From: Patescibacteria group bacterium UBA2211
Lineage (GTDB): Bacteria > Patescibacteriota > Minisyncoccia > Minisyncoccales > Minisyncoccaceae
Reading direction: 5' to 3'
Assembly: GCA_002327845.1 (NCBI GenBank)
Contig: DCUP01000003.1
Coordinates: forward strand, 141,033 to 205,032
DNA: 64,000 bases
The translations under genes and the position numbers were made by a program. A model generated the notes under the pieces. It saw only the letters and a list, made by a program, of their open reading frames with translations, ran no database searches and was not told where the DNA came from. Below, in pieces: positions 24,574 through 31,989 of this stretch. Position 1 is the stretch's first letter. The number at the start of each line of letters is the position of its first letter.

Positions 24574-25185
24574 ATGAAAATAACTTGGCACGGAGATTCT
24601 TGTTTCGAAATAGCGAGTGTTTCTAAAGACAAAGATAATGTTTTGACTATTGTCGACCCTAAAGAGGGAAAAAAGTCTGCCAAGGCTGATATTATACTCG
24701 AAACCCATTCTTCCGAGAATGGATTTGAAACGGACGAACAGTTCGTTATTTCCTCATGCGGAGAATATGAAAGAAAAGGAGTCTTTATTCAAGGAGTTCA
24801 ATCTTTTCAGGTAGACAAAAAACAAAAAAACATTATCTATGTAATTGAAGTGGAAGATATTAGAATCGCTCATTTAGGATATTTTGGAGAAAGTGATTTT
24901 TCCGAAGAACAGATTGAAGAAATGGGAATGGTAGATATTTTAATTGTTCCAGTTGATGGAGATAAAACAATTAGCTATGCAGAAGCAGCTAAAATTATTG
25001 CTAGAATTGAACCTGCAATTATAATACCAATGTGCTATGATAGTAAAAAGACAGAAAAAGGATTAAAACCTTTTTTGAAGGTAATGGGGGAGAAAGAAAT
25101 AGTTCCTCAAGAAAAATTAAGCATTCAAAAGAAAAATATATCAGTTGGAGAAAAAGCTGAAATAGTAATATTAGAGGAAAAGTAA
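24574..25185 (+). CDS. MBL-fold protein with degenerate metal site
   Basis: Metallo-beta-lactamase-fold protein of 203 aa, related to the small UPF0173-like hydrolases. The start [13 protein letters not shown] and the [20 protein letters not shown] segment match the first strands of that fold. The usual HxHxDH metal motif is replaced by THSSENG, and later metal-binding His residues are not obvious. [30 protein letters not shown] corresponds in position to the HLGD and following region of active members (here HLGY). It may therefore bind metal poorly or not hydrolyse. It begins 27 nt after the encoded CCA of tRNA-Gly and ends 1 nt before gyrA, so it is read with gyrA. Substrate unknown. Confidence 0.75.
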   Translation: MKITWHGDSCFEIASVSKDKDNVLTIVDPKEGKKSAKADIILETHSSENGFETDEQFVISSCGEYERKGVFIQGVQSFQVDKKQKNIIYVIEVEDIRIAHLGYFGESDFSEEQIEEMGMVDILIVPVDGDKTISYAEAAKIIARIEPAIIIPMCYDSKKTEKGLKPFLKVMGEKEIVPQEKLSIQKKNISVGEKAEIVILEEK

Positions 25186-25186
25186 A

Positions 25187-27673
25187 ATGGTAAAAAAAGA
25201 AGAAAAAGAGGAAAATATAATATTGGGAAGTGTTGAAGAGCGAGAGATTTCTCAAGAAATGAAAGAAAGTTATATCGACTATGCTATGTCGGTTATAGTT
25301 TCAAGAGCTCTTCCCGACGTTAGAGATGGATTAAAACCAGTACAGCGAAGAATTCTTTACGCCATGTATGATATGGGCGCAAGGTCTGATACTAAATTTA
25401 GAAAATCAGCTGCGGTTACTGGAGAAGTTATGGGAAAATACCATCCTCACGGAGATAGTTCTATTTATGGAGCTATAGCCAGGATGGCTCAGGATTTTTC
25501 ACTTCGTTATCCATTGATCAAAGGTCAAGGAAATTTTGGTTCAATTGAAGGAGATCCTCCAGCCGCACAAAGATACACCGAATGTAGGTTATCTAAAATA
25601 GGAGAGGAATTATTGCAAGATATTGATAGTGAAACTGTTAATTGGAATGATAACTATGATACGACTAGAAAAGAGCCAGTTGTTTTGCCTTGTCCTTTAC
25701 CTAATTTACTATTAAACGGTTCAACGGGTATTGCGGTTGGTATGGCAACCAACATTCCTCCCCACAACTTAAGAGAGGTTTGTGGAGCTTTAATACATTT
25801 AATTGATAACCCTAAAGCAGAAACAGAAGATCTGTTTCAGTTCGTCAAAGGACCTGATTTTCCAACTGCTGGAATAATATATAACAAGAAGGATATTCTT
25901 TCTGCTTATTCTCAAGGAAAAGGATCATTTTTAACTCGTGGAAAAATTGATGTTGTAGAAAAAGAGAAAGGACATCAGCTAATTGTTTCAGAAATTCCTT
26001 ATCAAGTAGATAAGTCAGTTTTAATTGTTCAGATGGCTAACTTGGTTCACGAAAAAAGAATGGAAGGGGTTAAAGACCTTAGAGATGAATCTGATAAAGA
26101 AGGAATGAGAATTGTGCTTGATTTGCAAAAAGGAGTTGCTCCTAAAAAAATATTGAATATCTTATATAAATATACTGATGTCCAAAAAAAATATCATTTA
26201 AACATGCTAGCCTTGGTTAATGGAATTGAACCAAGAGTTTTGAGCTTGAAGGATGTTTTGGAATTATATCTAAACCACAAACAAGAAATAGTAGTTAGAA
26301 GGACTCAATTTGATCTTAAAAAAGCTAAAGAAAGAGCGCATATTTTAGAAGGTATTGCTATAGCATTGGATCATGTTGAGGCTGTTATTAAAACAATTAG
26401 AAAATCAAAAGATAAGGAAGAAGCTAAACAGAACTTAGTCAAAGAATTTAAATTGACTATGATTCAAGCTGAAGCAGTTGTTGAAATTAGATTGCATCAA
26501 TTGGCTAAATTAGAAAAACAAAAAATTGAAGACGAATTAACTGAAATATTAAAAAGGATAAAAACATTAACTAAGATTTTAGAAAGCAAGGCTGAACAGA
26601 AGAGAGTAATGAAAGAAGAAATTGAAAAGGAAATGGAGTTGTATGGAGATGAAAGAAAAACTCAAATTGTTGCTCACAGTCCCGAAACAATTTCCGAAGA
26701 AGATTTAGTTCCATTAGAAGATACAATTGTTACTTTGACTGCTGGAGGATATATTAAGAGAATTAATCCTTCTGAGTATAAGAAGCAGAATAGGGGAGGA
26801 CAAGGAATGTTAGGAATGAAAACTATGGAAGATGATGCGGTTTGCCACTTTTTCTCGGCTAAAACCCATGATTCGTTATTCTTCTTTACTGATTCAGGAA
26901 AAGTGTTCCAAACGAAAGTATATGAGGTTCCAGAGGGTCAGAAAGCGAATAGGGGTAGAGGTTTGATGAATTTCCTTGAGATATCAACAGCTGATAAGGT
27001 TCTTTCAGTTTTGCCTTTAGATAAAAAAGACAAAGAAGAAAAAATTAAATATTTAATAATGGTTACTAAGAATGGAGTAATCAAAAAAACTCCTTTGAAG
27101 GATTTTGAAAATGTTAGACGTGGAGGATTAATTGCTATTAAATTAAAGCCAGACGATATATTGTGCAACGTTAAGAAAATTGCTGATGGCGATGAAATAA
27201 TTTTAGCTACTAAAAATGGTCAATCGATTCGTTTTGCTGAAAAAGAAGTTAGACAAATGGGAAGACCAGCATCAGGAATAAGGGGAATAAGATTAAAGAA
27301 AGGGGATGAAGTTATTGGAATGGAGGTTGTTAAAAAAGAAAGAGTGAAAGAAAAAGATTATGTCTTGATTTTAACTGATAACGGATTTGGAAAGAGAACT
27401 TTAGTTTCTGATTATAAAACTCAGGGAAGAGGTGGCTCTGGCGTTAAGATTGCTCACATTACAACTAAAACCGGACAGTTAGCTAAGATTGAGGTTATCG
27501 CTGATCAGGCTGACTTGATAGTTATTTCTCAAAAGGGACAAGTTATTAGAACTAAGATTTCAAGTATTCCTAAATTAGGAAGAGATACCCAAGGAGTTAA
27601 AATAATGAAAATGAAACCAGGAGATAAGGTGGCTTCAGCAGCCTGTGTAATTGAAGAAACCGAGGTAGAATAA
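25187..27673 (+). CDS. gyrA: DNA gyrase subunit A
   Basis: Type IIA topoisomerase subunit that cuts and rejoins DNA. The 828-aa product has the breakage-reunion domain with catalytic Tyr130 in [10 protein letters not shown] and the [12 protein letters not shown] helix (84-95). A coiled-coil gate with [20 protein letters not shown] follows, then a C-terminal beta-pinwheel (about 525-820). The pinwheel has a GyrA-box-like [10 protein letters not shown] near 536 and a QGRGGSG repeat near 746. The box is the feature separating GyrA from ParC; here it is one residue off the QRRGGKG consensus, and gyrase remains the better call. E. coli GyrA Ser83 aligns with Ser91; Asp87 aligns with Gly95. No gyrB in the window. 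Confidence 0.93.
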   Translation: MVKKEEKEENIILGSVEEREISQEMKESYIDYAMSVIVSRALPDVRDGLKPVQRRILYAMYDMGARSDTKFRKSAAVTGEVMGKYHPHGDSSIYGAIARMAQDFSLRYPLIKGQGNFGSIEGDPPAAQRYTECRLSKIGEELLQDIDSETVNWNDNYDTTRKEPVVLPCPLPNLLLNGSTGIAVGMATNIPPHNLREVCGALIHLIDNPKAETEDLFQFVKGPDFPTAGIIYNKKDILSAYSQGKGSFLTRGKIDVVEKEKGHQLIVSEIPYQVDKSVLIVQMANLVHEKRMEGVKDLRDESDKEGMRIVLDLQKGVAPKKILNILYKYTDVQKKYHLNMLALVNGIEPRVLSLKDVLELYLNHKQEIVVRRTQFDLKKAKERAHILEGIAIALDHVEAVIKTIRKSKDKEEAKQNLVKEFKLTMIQAEAVVEIRLHQLAKLEKQKIEDELTEILKRIKTLTKILESKAEQKRVMKEEIEKEMELYGDERKTQIVAHSPETISEEDLVPLEDTIVTLTAGGYIKRINPSEYKKQNRGGQGMLGMKTMEDDAVCHFFSAKTHDSLFFFTDSGKVFQTKVYEVPEGQKANRGRGLMNFLEISTADKVLSVLPLDKKDKEEKIKYLIMVTKNGVIKKTPLKDFENVRRGGLIAIKLKPDDILCNVKKIADGDEIILATKNGQSIRFAEKEVRQMGRPASGIRGIRLKKGDEVIGMEVVKKERVKEKDYVLILTDNGFGKRTLVSDYKTQGRGGSGVKIAHITTKTGQLAKIEVIADQADLIVISQKGQVIRTKISSIPKLGRDTQGVKIMKMKPGDKVASAACVIEETEVE

Positions 27674-27702
27674 TTTACATTTATTAAAATATCTTATACA
27701 AT
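27674..27702 (+). promoter_or_regulatory. Promoter of methyltransferase-pilin operon (leaderless)
   Basis: TTTACA (27674-27679), 17-bp spacer, TACAAT (27697-27702). The ATG at 27711 is 8 nt downstream of the -10. Confidence 0.55.
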
Positions 27703-27710
27703 ATTCTTAT

Positions 27711-28232
27711 ATGAACGAAGGGTTTCTAAATCCACAACAAATTCTAAAGAATATTTCTCTCAGAGAGGATATGGTTGCCTGTGATTTTGGCTGCGGATCC
27801 GGTGGGTGGGTAATTCCATTAGCTAAACAATTAAAGTCGGGAATGGTTTACGCAGTAGACATTTTAGATACCGCTATTTCGGCTTTAAATGGAAAGGCAT
27901 CTTCTGAAAAGATTTTTAATATTAAAACAGTAATTGGGGACATAGAAGAAGGAGTGAAGATGCCCAATGAATATTTTGATTTAGTTTTAATGACTAATCT
28001 TTTTTTTCAATTGGAAAATAAAGAAAAAGTTTTAGAAGAAGCGAAAAGATTGCTAAAAAACAATGGGATGATATTAGTTATCGACTGGGAAAAAGATGCC
28101 CCCCTTGGTTCAAAAGAGGGAAGGGTTTCAATTGAAGAGATTAAGGAGATGGCAAAAAGAATTGGTTTAATTTCGGAAAAAGAATTTAAAGCTGGTAATT
28201 TTCATTGGGGTTTAATTTTAAGAAAAATATGA
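27711..28232 (+). CDS. Class I SAM-dependent methyltransferase
   Basis: Small Rossmann-fold methyltransferase, 173 aa. Motif I is CDFGCGSGGWVIPLA (about 24-38), the acidic end of strand 2 is VYAVDI (about 46-51), motif II region is YFDLVLMTNLFF (about 88-99) and motif III is LLKNNGMILVIDW. It resembles UbiE/methyltransferase-11 type proteins, but the substrate cannot be assigned. The ATG lies 8 nt after a -10 box. Its stop overlaps the start of the first T4SS pilin gene as ATGA, so the two are coupled; whether it modifies the pilins or is only co-regulated is unknown. Confidence 0.8.
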   Translation: MNEGFLNPQQILKNISLREDMVACDFGCGSGGWVIPLAKQLKSGMVYAVDILDTAISALNGKASSEKIFNIKTVIGDIEEGVKMPNEYFDLVLMTNLFFQLENKEKVLEEAKRLLKNNGMILVIDWEKDAPLGSKEGRVSIEEIKEMAKRIGLISEKEFKAGNFHWGLILRKI

Positions 28233-28561
28233 AAAAAATACTTTTAATCATCTGTATTTGTTTGTTTGTGATTCCTTTGTGTATTTTTGCAGCGGAATCA
28301 ACTGCAACGATAGAAAATCCAATTGAAGCTACAACCTTTACTCAACTTATTGATATGATAGTTAAATGGATTTTAGACATAGCAATGGTCTTAGCACCCT
28401 TAGTTATAGTTTACGGAGGCCTTACGTATATGACTGCTGCTGGAGACACAAGTAAAGTTAGTCAAGCAAGAAAAATTATACTTTACGCTGTTCTTGGATT
28501 TATATTAGCGCTATTAGCGTCATCTCTTATAAATATTTTTAAAGACTTAGTAGCCCCATAA
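28229..28561 (+). CDS. T4SS-type mini-pilin 1 (TrbC/VirB2-like)
   Basis: Small secreted membrane protein of 110 aa. A signal peptide (about 1-20, ending near FAAES) is followed by a hydrophobic helix (about 45-70, ILDIAMVLAPLVIVYGGLTYM), the polar turn TAAGDTSKVSQARKI and a second helix (about 83-103). Two helices joined by a short positively charged loop is the plan of the T4SS_pilin family, related to VirB2/TrbC pilins. ATG 28229 is chosen for the ATGA overlap with the methyltransferase; an upstream in-frame ATG lies inside that gene. First of three tandem pilin-like genes. Confidence 0.8.
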   Translation: MKKILLIICICLFVIPLCIFAAESTATIENPIEATTFTQLIDMIVKWILDIAMVLAPLVIVYGGLTYMTAAGDTSKVSQARKIILYAVLGFILALLASSLINIFKDLVAP

Positions 28562-28585
28562 AATGAGGTTGGCATATTGTGCTAG

Positions 28586-28614
28586 TTGGCATTTTAAAGA
28601 TTTAGTGGTAAAAT
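28586..28614 (+). promoter_or_regulatory. Promoter of T4SS-type mini-pilin 2
   Basis: TTGGCA (28586-28591), 17-bp spacer, TAAAAT (28609-28614), about 22 nt of leader to the ATG at 28643. Confidence 0.5.
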
Positions 28615-28642
28615 AATTTTAAATTAGAATTAATTAATAAAC

Positions 28643-28948
28643 ATGAAAAAACAATTCCTTATCAATCTTATTGTTTTAATGGGAATAGTGCTTGTTCCAA
28701 TTTTTGCTTCTGCTGATGCAGTAACAGACACTATTTCAAATATTACAGATTATATTATTATTATTTCTTCGGGGTTAGCAATTTTAATGTATGTTGTTGC
28801 AGGATTTCTATGGATGAGTGATGCTGGAAATATAGAAAGAGTAAAAATAGCTAAAAGCATTATAGGCTCGACGACAATTGGGTTGGTTGTTATATTAATG
28901 GCTGTTGCATTAGTAAGTATAGTCAAAGACTTGGTAGTAACTAATTAA
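28643..28948 (+). CDS. T4SS-type mini-pilin 2
   Basis: 101-aa protein with signal peptide (about 1-24, ending at FASADA), helix 1 (about 35-57), the polar loop DAGNIERVKIAKS and helix 2 (about 72-94, STTIGLVVILMAVALVSIV). Same two-helix plan and same Asp-Ala-Gly-Asn-like turn as mini-pilin 1, so they are paralogues. It has its own promoter, which would let the three pilins be made in different amounts. No Shine-Dalgarno. Confidence 0.78.
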   Translation: MKKQFLINLIVLMGIVLVPIFASADAVTDTISNITDYIIIISSGLAILMYVVAGFLWMSDAGNIERVKIAKSIIGSTTIGLVVILMAVALVSIVKDLVVTN

Positions 28949-28955
28949 ATAATTT

Positions 28956-28963
28956 AAAGGTCG
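28956..28963 (+). promoter_or_regulatory. AAAGGTCG element upstream of mini-pilin 3
   Basis: Same octamer as at 11200-11207 and 54326-54333, here 18 nt before the ATG. Confidence 0.3.
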
Positions 28964-28981
28964 GATAAAAAATTAAAAAAT

Positions 28982-29401
28982 ATGATTATGAAGAAAAAAA
29001 TATTAGCTCTGATGGTGTGTGCAATAGTAGCAGTTTCTTTTATGGGAGCAATTTCTGTTTTTGCTGCAGAAACATTAGATGGTTGTACGATTACAAATAT
29101 AAACAGACTTCCTACAATGTGTACGACATCTGGTTTTTGTGATTATAATGCAGTTCCTAATTGTGGATTATGTTGCGTATTAAATAGTATTTATACTATT
29201 ACAGATTGGGTTTTCGTAATTTTAATGGCTATTTCTTCTTTGATGATTATTTACGGAGCTGTATTGTTCACTACTTCTCAGGGAAATCCTGATAGTGTTT
29301 CTAAAGCAAGACAGCTTATTCTTTTCGCTGCAGTCGGTATTGCCGTAGCTCTATTTTCAAGAGCCATTCCTCCAGCAGTAAAAATGATTCTTGGAGCGTA
29401 G
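28982..29401 (+). CDS. T4SS-type mini-pilin 3 with cysteine-rich ectodomain
   Basis: 139-aa member of the same family. Signal peptide (about 1-29, ending at SVFAAE) is followed by a 30-residue segment with seven cysteines (DGCTIT, PTMCTTSGFCDY, PNCGLCCVLN) that the other two lack. Then come helix 1 (about 74-94), the polar loop TSQGNPDSVSKARQ and helix 2 (about 112-136). The cysteines suggest disulfides or a metal site at the exposed end (inference). Start could be ATG 28982 or 28988. Last gene of the cluster; a terminator that also contains a promoter follows. Confidence 0.78.
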   Translation: MIMKKKILALMVCAIVAVSFMGAISVFAAETLDGCTITNINRLPTMCTTSGFCDYNAVPNCGLCCVLNSIYTITDWVFVILMAISSLMIIYGAVLFTTSQGNPDSVSKARQLILFAAVGIAVALFSRAIPPAVKMILGA

Positions 29402-29415
29402 TTTTAAATAACTTA

Positions 29416-29443
29416 TTGACACCCGCCTTATTTTTGGTATACA
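29416..29443 (+). promoter_or_regulatory. Promoter of tRNA-Leu(TAG), inside the pilin terminator
   Basis: TTGACA (29416-29421), 16-bp spacer, TATACA (29438-29443), 20 nt before tRNA-Leu. The -35 overlaps the left arm of the terminator stem and the -10 lies in its loop. Confidence 0.6.
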
Positions 29444-29463
29444 CAAAGGTGGGTGTTTTATTT
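29419..29463 (+). terminator. Terminator of the mini-pilin cluster
   Basis: ACACCCGCC (29419-29427) pairs with GGTGGGTGT (29448-29456; one G-T pair) across a 20-nt loop, followed by TTTTATTT. It ends at the base before tRNA-Leu. Confidence 0.6.
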
Positions 29464-29545
29464 GCCGAGGTGGCGGAACTGGCAGACGCGTATGCCTTAG
29501 GAGCATATGCCGTAAGGTGTGAGGGTTCAAATCCCTCCCTCGGCA
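29464..29545 (+). tRNA. tRNA-Leu(TAG)
   Basis: 82-nt class II tRNA; acceptor GCCGAGG with CCTCGGC. Anticodon loop CTTAGGA gives TAG. CCA not encoded. Confidence 0.94.
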
Positions 29546-29561
29546 CACATTATATATAAAT

Positions 29562-29592
29562 AAAATCCACCTTTACTAGGTGGGTTTTATTA
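29562..29592. terminator. Bidirectional terminator between tRNA-Leu and hsp20
   Basis: AAAATCCACCT (29562-29572), loop TTACT, AGGTGGGTTTT (29578-29588): an 11-bp stem with one G-T pair, A-run on the left and T-run on the right. It suits both converging units. Confidence 0.85.
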
Positions 29593-29973
29593 TTCTTCAA
29601 TAGATATTTTTTTACTTTTTGCTCTTTCTATTTTTTGCATTCTTACAGTTAATATTCCTTCTTTTACTTTAGCATCTATTCGGCTCGTGTCTATTTCTCT
29701 TGGGAGTATTATTTCTTTTGAGAATGGTCCCCAATAACATTCTTTTAGAAAATATCTTTTTTCTTTATCTTTACTTGGATTATCTCTTTCTCCTTTAATG
29801 ATCAAAATATCATTTTCAAGAGAGATATCTATTTGTTCTGTTTTAATTCCAGCAATAGCCGATTGAATAATTAATTCTTTTTCTGTTTCGTAAACATCAA
29901 CAACTAATTGTCCATCTGGTCCATCCCAGCTTCTTTTTTCTTCTACTTGTTGTTCGTCTTTTTTCTTTGCCAT
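29590..29973 (-). CDS. Small heat shock protein, Hsp20 family
   Basis: ATP-independent chaperone that holds unfolding proteins. The 127-aa product is a compact alpha-crystallin domain (about 18-110): QLVVDVYETEKELIIQSAIAG, ISLENDILIIKGER, the PREIDTSRIDAKVKEGILTV end with the conserved G-x-L-type motif (GILTVRM), then a Lys-rich tail. The N- and C-terminal extensions that drive large oligomers are short. Third gene of tsaD-prsW-hsp20; its ATG lies 3 nt after the prsW stop. Confidence 0.92.
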   Translation of the reverse strand: MAKKKDEQQVEEKRSWDGPDGQLVVDVYETEKELIIQSAIAGIKTEQIDISLENDILIIKGERDNPSKDKEKRYFLKECYWGPFSKEIILPREIDTSRIDAKVKEGILTVRMQKIERAKSKKISIEE

Positions 29974-29976
29974 ATT

Positions 29977-30711
29977 TTATATTTTACAAACACCTTTTAA
30001 TTTTTTAATTTCTTTTAGACAGATTGATAGAATTAAGAAAAGTACATATACAATCGCTAGGGCATATAGGGAAGATGAGTATCCCATTTCAGATATTGTC
30101 TCTTTCATTATAGACGATTCTAAGAAAAAGTTAAAGAAGGCATGAGCACTAATTGCAATTATGAAACCGAGAGCAATTAAAATATGACGGAACTTTAAAT
30201 TGCGGAAAGCTAAAACTAAAAACAATCCTATCGTTCCAGAAGCCAAAGCGTGAAGAAGTGTTGCTCCGATAAATCTAGTAAAGGAAAGAATAAGTGGATC
30301 ATTAAGCATTAAGAATTGTTGAGTGCAAAAAAATAGAGTATTTTCAGCTGTAGCAAATCCTAAAGCTCCGATAATCATATATAGTGGAATATCAATTGGT
30401 TCATCAATGTGAGAACTGTTAAATATCGAATATCTAACAGCCATATATTTAAATATTTCTTCGGTTAGACCAATAACAAATAACCCTTTAATAATATAGT
30501 AAGCTTTGTAAGATAGATTAAGCGTTGATAGTTCATTTAAGAGCCACAATTCAATTAAAGCGATTGGAATAGCGGCTAATGCTCCGCAGAAGAAAACCTT
30601 TATAATTTGTTTTTTTGGTTCAGGGAGATTGTCTTTTCTAAGAAAGAAAAGTAACCAGATAACTCCCGGAAGAATAGCAAATGATAAATTTATTAAAATA
30701 TTATTATCCAT
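29977..30711 (-). CDS. PrsW-family intramembrane metalloprotease
   Basis: Polytopic membrane protein, 244 aa, with about seven hydrophobic segments. The family motifs are present: EEIFKY (EExxK-type, about 86-91), ATAENTLFF (about 121-129, with Glu and Asn) and LLHALASGTIG (about 149-159). PrsW-type proteases are thought to use these Glu and His residues to bind zinc; B. subtilis PrsW cleaves an anti-sigma factor. The substrate here is unknown and no anti-sigma gene is adjacent. The start overlaps the end of tsaD by 8 nt and hsp20 follows by 3 nt, which hints at a stress-related operon. Confidence 0.85.
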   Translation of the reverse strand: MDNNILINLSFAILPGVIWLLFFLRKDNLPEPKKQIIKVFFCGALAAIPIALIELWLLNELSTLNLSYKAYYIIKGLFVIGLTEEIFKYMAVRYSIFNSSHIDEPIDIPLYMIIGALGFATAENTLFFCTQQFLMLNDPLILSFTRFIGATLLHALASGTIGLFLVLAFRNLKFRHILIALGFIIAISAHAFFNFFLESSIMKETISEMGYSSSLYALAIVYVLFLILSICLKEIKKLKGVCKI

Positions 30712-31885
30712 TTATTTTTAAATTAGAATTAGGTTTTAATTTTTGCCAAGATACTTTTTTTACATTAGAAGAAAATAATGCAGTCAAAGCAATCATTGAA
30801 GCATTGTCTCCGGAAAATCTAGGCAGGGGAGAGACAAACTTTAATTTTCTTATTTTGCTTTGCTTTTTAAATTCTTTGACAAGTTCTCTATTGGCAGAGA
30901 CTCCTCCACCCAGAAGTATGGTTTTTGTTTTTAATTCTTCAGTGGCTTTTATAGTTTTAGAAACTAAAACATCAATAATAGATCTTTCTATTTGATAGCA
31001 CATTTCCACAATGTAATCTTTCGATTTTTTTTCTTCATTCGTTCTTTTTTTAAAATCATAAAGCACAGCAGTTTTTAAACCAGAAAAACTAAAATCATAA
31101 TTTTTATCGTGTATCATTGGGCGAGGGAGAGAAATATTGAATTTATTTTTTTTGAACTTCTTTGCTTCTTTAGCAATGCTTGGCCCTCCAGGATATCCTA
31201 ATTCTAATATTCTAGCGGTTTTATCAAAGCATTCTCCAGCTGCATCGTCTCTGGTTTCTCCGATAAGTTTGTATTTTCCTATATTTTCAATACTAATAAT
31301 TTGTGTGTTTCCTCCCGAGACCACTAAAGCAATTGCCGGAAATTCAACCTTTTCAATTGGAGCAAGCCAATTAGCAATAATATGTCCCTCAAGATGGTTG
31401 ACCGAAACAAGGGATGTGTCCCAGTAGAAAGACAAAGCTTTTGCGAAATTAATTCCAGTATATAGACAAGGTTCAAGGCCGGGACCATATGTAACGGCAA
31501 TTTTGTTTATTTCAGGAATTTCGTATTCTTTTAAAAATTCTTTGATATCATTAAAGATATCTTGATTTCTTTCAAGAATTTTTTGTACTTTTAATAATTT
31601 TTTAGCATTGATTGGCTTTTTAGCTTTCTTTAATAATCCCGCTGTTTTTAAAGATTTGATTAAAAGGGGAGTAAGGCTTTTTTGATGTTCTCTTTTGGCA
31701 ATAGCGGGAAATACTCCTCCATAAGAAGAATGAATTTTTGCCTGAGAAGAAACATAATTAGAAAGTATTTCAAAATCATTAAAAACTGGTTGTTTTTTCT
31801 TTAGAGCAGAAGCAGTGGTTTTAATGATGCTTATTGCTGTATCATCACAGCTCGTTTCAATGGCAAGGATAATCATGTTTGACAT
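30704..31885 (-). CDS. tsaD: tRNA threonylcarbamoyladenosine transferase TsaD
   Basis: Transfers the threonylcarbamoyl group to A37 of tRNAs reading ANN codons, with TsaB/TsaE/TsaC partners not found here. ASKHA-fold motifs: LAIETSCDDTAISI (N-terminus), HSSYGGVFPAIAKREH (about 54-69), the metal-binding HLEGH (about 155-159), VVSGGNTQI, DDAAGECFDKTA and FSFSGLKTAV. A final LLGGGVSANREL and SGDNASMIA follow. At 393 aa it is about 50 longer than usual; most of the extra length is a Lys-rich insertion (about 85-125) between the KREH region and the YGPGLEPCL loop. First gene of the operon, with promoter at 31905-31933. ATG 31876 is an alternative start. Confidence 0.94.
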   Translation of the reverse strand: MSNMIILAIETSCDDTAISIIKTTASALKKKQPVFNDFEILSNYVSSQAKIHSSYGGVFPAIAKREHQKSLTPLLIKSLKTAGLLKKAKKPINAKKLLKVQKILERNQDIFNDIKEFLKEYEIPEINKIAVTYGPGLEPCLYTGINFAKALSFYWDTSLVSVNHLEGHIIANWLAPIEKVEFPAIALVVSGGNTQIISIENIGKYKLIGETRDDAAGECFDKTARILELGYPGGPSIAKEAKKFKKNKFNISLPRPMIHDKNYDFSFSGLKTAVLYDFKKRTNEEKKSKDYIVEMCYQIERSIIDVLVSKTIKATEELKTKTILLGGGVSANRELVKEFKKQSKIRKLKFVSPLPRFSGDNASMIALTALFSSNVKKVSWQKLKPNSNLKING

Positions 31886-31904
31886 TATTTCAACTATTGT
31901 TTAG

Positions 31905-31933
31905 ATTGTAAACGAAAAAAGATATTTTCGCAA
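31905..31933 (-). promoter_or_regulatory. Promoter of tsaD-prsW-hsp20
   Basis: Minus strand TTGCGA (31928-31933), 17-bp spacer, TACAAT (31905-31910); leader of about 13 nt. Its -35 lies 6 bp from that of the divergent secD promoter. Confidence 0.45.
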
Positions 31934-31939
31934 ACTGAG

Positions 31940-31968
31940 TTGACTAAAAACATTTTTAAGCTTATATT
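31940..31968 (+). promoter_or_regulatory. Promoter of secDF
   Basis: TTGACT (31940-31945), 17-bp spacer, TATATT (31963-31968; TATTAT 2 bp further is an alternative). Leader of about 14 nt. Confidence 0.5.
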
Positions 31969-31989
31969 ATAACTATACTTTTAACGATT

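Noticed and set aside
24347..24683. Minus-strand ORFs across the tRNA-Val/Phe/Gly cluster
   Set aside because: Peptides such as SGIEPESN and NRTAVS come from antisense tRNA sequence; no coding support.
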